This document shows, one piece after another, positions 6,974 to 9,652 of a stretch of DNA of 9,652 nt. How positions within the stretch are numbered: the first letter of the stretch is position 1; each line of letters opens with the position of its first letter. This DNA comes from Synechococcus sp. CO36386bin_37. Lineage in GTDB: Bacteria; Cyanobacteriota; Cyanobacteriia; PCC-6307; Cyanobiaceae. A model generated the notes under the pieces. That model was not told the DNA's origin. It did not search any database and saw only the letters and a list, made by a program, of their open reading frames with translations. The position numbers were made by a program, and so were the translations under genes. Location: positions 1-9,652 of the forward strand of contig WTGE01000467.1 in assembly GCA_011525445.1 (NCBI GenBank). The letters are read 5' to 3'.

Positions 6974-7744
6974 CTAGCTTCCCAGAGCTGAATCATCGGC
7001 CCAAATAATAAACCGAGGATGTCTTCGCAACCAGCTGGCTGGAAGCGAGGGATCACTTCCCTGTTCCAACATCCTGCGCAAGATATTCTTCTTCGCAGAC
7101 CCTGTCACAATGAGATGAATCTGTTCGGCCGCCAGTATCTCTCGTAATCCCAAAGTGATCGCTTCATGCGGCACCTGCAGATAATCTCCGCCAAAGGAGA
7201 AGGCATTTTGCTTTCGTGTTGGGGTGCTAAGGCGCACAACACGCGTGCTCACGACAGGGCCACAGGGAGGTTCGTTGAACCCCACATGTCCATTTCCACC
7301 GAGCCCCAGAATCTGAAGACCGACCCCTCCAGCAGCATCCAATAAGGCTGAATAGTCCCGCGCAGCCTTGGCAGGATCAGCTGCTGCACCATCAGGCAGA
7401 CAAACCTGACAAGCATCTAAACCGAGCGGCATCTGCAGATGCTGTTCCATGAATGCGGCGAAAGAGCAGGGATCCTGAGCACTAAGCCCCACATATTCAT
7501 CCAAGTTGAAACTGAGCCAGAGCTGACGCAAAAGCTGCAGTCGATCGGTTGGCCAGCTGCGCAAACGGTGAACCAAGGCCGCGTAAAGAGGCTCCATTGT
7601 TCGTCCCGTAGCCAAACCAAGAGGCCTGAACTGTTCTTTCCTGATAGATGTCTGCAAATGGTGTTCAAGATGGTCCACCACTGCTTTCATCAACAGCGCA
7701 GGGCAAGACCTGCGAACGATGGTGATCGAATCCGGAAGCTCCAA
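6974..7744 (-). CDS. nagB: Glucosamine-6-phosphate deaminase family protein
   Basis: The family converts glucosamine-6-phosphate to fructose-6-phosphate and ammonia in the cytoplasm. Conserved elements in the 256-aa product are the sugar-phosphate loop GLATGRTMEPLY (43-54), NLDEY (80-84, with the Asp matching the E. coli catalytic Asp72), the active-site loop GLGGNGHVGFNEP (147-159, His153 and Glu158 matching His143 and Glu148), RKQNAFSFGG (177-186) and VPHEAITLGL (191-200). The related 6-phosphogluconolactonases normally have a different loop ending in a DGHTASLFP-like motif, so deaminase is favoured. The usual catalytic Asp141 is Asn here (151), as I recall for some Gram-positive NagB proteins. 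The phosphate loop reads TGRTM where TGGTP or TGSTP is usual, so substrate preference is uncertain. The start is TTG, with an in-frame TGA six codons upstream and no ATG until residue 19. It begins 13 bases after the SpoIID-like gene's stop, so an operon is likely. Confidence 0.8.
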   Translation of the reverse strand: MELPDSITIVRRSCPALLMKAVVDHLEHHLQTSIRKEQFRPLGLATGRTMEPLYAALVHRLRSWPTDRLQLLRQLWLSFNLDEYVGLSAQDPCSFAAFMEQHLQMPLGLDACQVCLPDGAAADPAKAARDYSALLDAAGGVGLQILGLGGNGHVGFNEPPCGPVVSTRVVRLSTPTRKQNAFSFGGDYLQVPHEAITLGLREILAAEQIHLIVTGSAKKNILRRMLEQGSDPSLPASWLRRHPRFIIWADDSALGS

Positions 7745-7757
7745 GCAAACAAGAAAG

Positions 7758-9188
7758 TCAACTCAACAGGCCTAACTCGGGGTGAAGCTGCAATGCCACT
7801 GCTGGGTCATCACTGGAGCGATAGGGGCGAATCATTGCACCGCGGTAGTAGTGCAGAAGAATCTGACGGAAATCGGCTCCCTTAAGCGCCAATCCGTGGG
7901 CGCCCCACTGACTCATTCCAACCCCATGTCCAAAGCCTTGCCCACGTGCTTCGAGAACCATCCCATCCTCCCTGACGCCGGACCGTTGCTGATGCAAAGT
8001 TGGCGGACTGGGGATGGGAAGCGAGGGGGGTGGCGTCACCAACCGAAGAGATGAGACGGACCTGGCATTCGAACCGCTCGCGGAATCTTGCCAAAGACCG
8101 ATGACAGCAGGGGCTGCTGGACGAGCAATCTGAGCAGATGCGGTTGAAGACTCGCTCGGACCATTGACGAGCTCAAATTGAACCATCGTGCTCTTTAAGC
8201 CGAGACGCGTACGAAGCTCCCTCCCCGTTAACTCCAAGGAACCGCGTGGGCCTTGCACACGGGCCATCCGAACCCGACCGGTTGAGCTTGTCTTGAGCAC
8301 CTGCAAGCGCTTCACGCCTCCAGTCTCTCGGAAAAGCTCACGCAGCTCATCGTCATCAAAACGCTTGTTCCACCGATGCACTGGACTGTGCTGGTCATGA
8401 TCCTCAACGCTGACCAGGTAGGGAAGCTGATTGCGCCAAACCTCACCGCTGGGTTCGGTTGCACCACCAGAACTGCTGTGAAAAACAGCATTGATCAGGC
8501 GGCCCGCATGCACTAACACCAACGAGCGTGTGCTTTCAACGGCTTCGATCGTGCTGGGGGTTTCGGATTCAACCCCGCGGTAGACCTGACTGGACACAGT
8601 GGCCTTCACATCGAAGTCTCCTTTCTTTCCGCGCTGTCTTAAGGCATAGGTGCGAGCCGCGACCGCCTGAGCCTGCAGAGCGGGTAAAGGCCATTGATGA
8701 GGCATTTCGCTTCCCACAACACTTGCTAAATAGGTTTCGATCCCAATGTGGTTGACAACCTGCACTAAGCCTTCGCGGACTGAAATCTGCAACCGGCCGC
8801 GATAACGCCGCGAACCGAGCCAGACACCGCGAGGATCATTGTTCTGTAATTCAATCGCAGAACGTGCTGACAGTGAGCGAGACGACCCGTCGCCCATTTG
8901 ACAATTGATCTGGAGGTGCCCTGCTCGCAGACTTACCTCCATCGAGCGCATACGTTGATCTCCGCGGCCAAGACCCTTGACAAGAAAAAGTTGATCTCCA
9001 TCAGCTCGTAGACGCACCAATGGAGTTTTTGCCAGCAGCACACGCATCGAAGGCTCCTGTTTCGTCTGTAGAGCCCTCTGATCAAGACCAACCGCCATCA
9101 CAGCGATCGGAACGAATTGTGCGGCAAATAATCCAGCCGACAAAGCAGTCGTCAGTGCTGGATTAATCGCTGACAGACGGGAGATCAC
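7758..9188 (-). CDS. SpoIID/LytB-domain protein, probable exported peptidoglycan lytic transglycosylase
   Basis: SpoIID-family enzymes cleave the glycan strands of peptidoglycan, acting on stripped strands during sporulation in Firmicutes. Cyanobacterial members are non-sporulation relatives, presumably used in wall remodelling. The N-terminus has a short basic start and a hydrophobic stretch (residues 11-34), a signal peptide or membrane anchor. The SpoIID core spans about 130-345. It includes GIETYLASVVGSEMP (149-163), whose Glu161 is the expected catalytic acid, WPLPALQAQAVAARTYAL (166-183), SSQVYRG (199-205) and HSSSGG (237-242). Residues 344-405 are a Ser/Pro/Ala-rich linker of low complexity. 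The C-terminal signature GFGHGVGMSQWGA (418-430) and YYRGA close the domain. The start is GTG: an in-frame TGA lies eight codons upstream and no ATG intervenes. At 476 aa it is longer than B. subtilis SpoIID (about 340 aa) because of the N-terminal extension and the linker. It is first in a probable operon with nagB. Confidence 0.88.
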   Translation of the reverse strand: MISRLSAINPALTTALSAGLFAAQFVPIAVMAVGLDQRALQTKQEPSMRVLLAKTPLVRLRADGDQLFLVKGLGRGDQRMRSMEVSLRAGHLQINCQMGDGSSRSLSARSAIELQNNDPRGVWLGSRRYRGRLQISVREGLVQVVNHIGIETYLASVVGSEMPHQWPLPALQAQAVAARTYALRQRGKKGDFDVKATVSSQVYRGVESETPSTIEAVESTRSLVLVHAGRLINAVFHSSSGGATEPSGEVWRNQLPYLVSVEDHDQHSPVHRWNKRFDDDELRELFRETGGVKRLQVLKTSSTGRVRMARVQGPRGSLELTGRELRTRLGLKSTMVQFELVNGPSESSTASAQIARPAAPAVIGLWQDSASGSNARSVSSLRLVTPPPSLPIPSPPTLHQQRSGVREDGMVLEARGQGFGHGVGMSQWGAHGLALKGADFRQILLHYYRGAMIRPYRSSDDPAVALQLHPELGLLS

Positions 9189-9279
9189 TGCATGCTGAAA
9201 GAAGGCAGCTCAGTGTGACCTGATGATTCGGAAGCGGCTAGGTCCTCATGGCAGATTGATTGGCTCAGCGCGTTGAGAC
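9189..9279. promoter_or_regulatory. Divergent intergenic region between the SpoIID-like gene and rnz
   Basis: These 91 bases must carry start signals in both directions, since the flanking genes diverge. I see no good -35/-10 pair for either gene and no strong Shine-Dalgarno sequence before either GTG start. A small dyad (CTCA and TGAG, 9264-9277, extendable by one G-T pair around a CGCG loop) sits directly before the rnz start and could influence its initiation. Confidence 0.4.
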
Positions 9280-9652
9280 GTGCAAGTCACCTTTCTTGGA
9301 ACCAGTTCGGGTGTGCCCACGAGAGGCAGGAATGTTTCGTCTGTGGCACTTCGCATACCGCAGCGTTCAGAACTTTGGTTGTTCGATTGTGGGGAGGGGA
9401 CACAGCATCAGTTTCTGCGCTGCGATTTGCGCCTCTCGCAACTGCGCAGGATCTTTGTCACCCACATGCATGGCGATCATGTCTTCGGACTTCCTGGCCT
9501 CCTGGCAAGTTTGGGGCTGGGAGGAGCCAGCAAGGGTGTGGACCTCTATGGACCGGATCCCTTAGAGGCCTATCTGCAGGGAGTTTTGCGCACGAGCTCA
9601 ACTCGTATTGGCTATCCGCTGTCCATCCATCGTGTGCATGCAGCAGCCACTC
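9280..9652 (+). CDS. rnz: Ribonuclease Z, N-terminal part (cut by window edge)
   Basis: RNase Z is a zinc-dependent endonuclease that removes 3' trailers from tRNA precursors in the cytoplasm. The 124 visible codons match the N-terminus of the bacterial family. They begin [17 protein letters not shown] (2-18), continue with [13 protein letters not shown] (32-44), and carry the metallo-beta-lactamase signature [15 protein letters not shown] (61-75), whose His62, His64, Asp66 and His67 bind zinc. [11 protein letters not shown] (89-99) follows. The full protein is usually a little over 300 aa, so more than half lies beyond the window. The start is GTG: an in-frame TGA (9274-9276) lies one codon upstream, and the conserved motif begins at residue 2. 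It is transcribed divergently from the SpoIID-like gene. No damage is visible. Confidence 0.93.
   Translation, partial: MQVTFLGTSSGVPTRGRNVSSVALRIPQRSELWLFDCGEGTQHQFLRCDLRLSQLRRIFVTHMHGDHVFGLPGLLASLGLGGASKGVDLYGPDPLEAYLQGVLRTSSTRIGYPLSIHRVHAAAT

Overview
The window looks like a marine picocyanobacterial chromosome, either Synechococcus or low-light Prochlorococcus of the MIT9313 type. The reasons are the overall look of the encoded proteins (ribonuclease Z, a SpoIID/LytB-like cell-wall protein, a divergent NagB and a fused HyuA-HyuB 5-oxoprolinase), moderate GC in the genes, and a long gene-poor AT-rich stretch. This assignment is an inference from recalled family features, not from a database search.

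Layout. Bases 1-2710 are AT-rich and have no large gene. They hold one 94-codon ORF of unknown function (666-950), two short membrane-protein candidates (1225-1401 and 2578-2676), and several plus-strand reading frames broken by in-frame stops (995-1132, 1606-1776, 1829-2116). A strong GC-rich hairpin at 2228-2259 folds better as plus-strand RNA than as minus-strand RNA, which suggests that at least 1829-2229 is, or once was, transcribed to the right. From 2818 to 9188 three large genes lie on the minus strand: a SpoIID/LytB-domain protein (7758-9188), a glucosamine-6-phosphate deaminase family protein 13 bases downstream of it (6974-7744) and, after a 475-base gap, an ATP-dependent 5-oxoprolinase (2818-6498). 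Divergent from the SpoIID gene, the first 124 codons of ribonuclease Z start at 9280 and run off the right edge.

How the genes fit together. The SpoIID-like protein probably cuts the glycan strands of peptidoglycan outside the cytoplasmic membrane. The NagB-like enzyme would act on amino-sugar phosphate in the cytoplasm and feed carbon to fructose-6-phosphate. Their 13-base spacing suggests co-transcription and allows a link through wall turnover, which is inferred and not shown. 5-Oxoprolinase returns 5-oxoproline to glutamate and appears to be its own transcription unit. Ribonuclease Z matures tRNA 3' ends.

All four recognised genes start with non-ATG codons (TTG, TTG, GTG, GTG), and in each case an in-frame stop shortly upstream leaves no ATG available. 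No tRNA, rRNA, CRISPR array, insertion sequence or clear horizontally acquired system was found. The most unusual part is the left third, which reads as a zone of very small genes and decaying frames.
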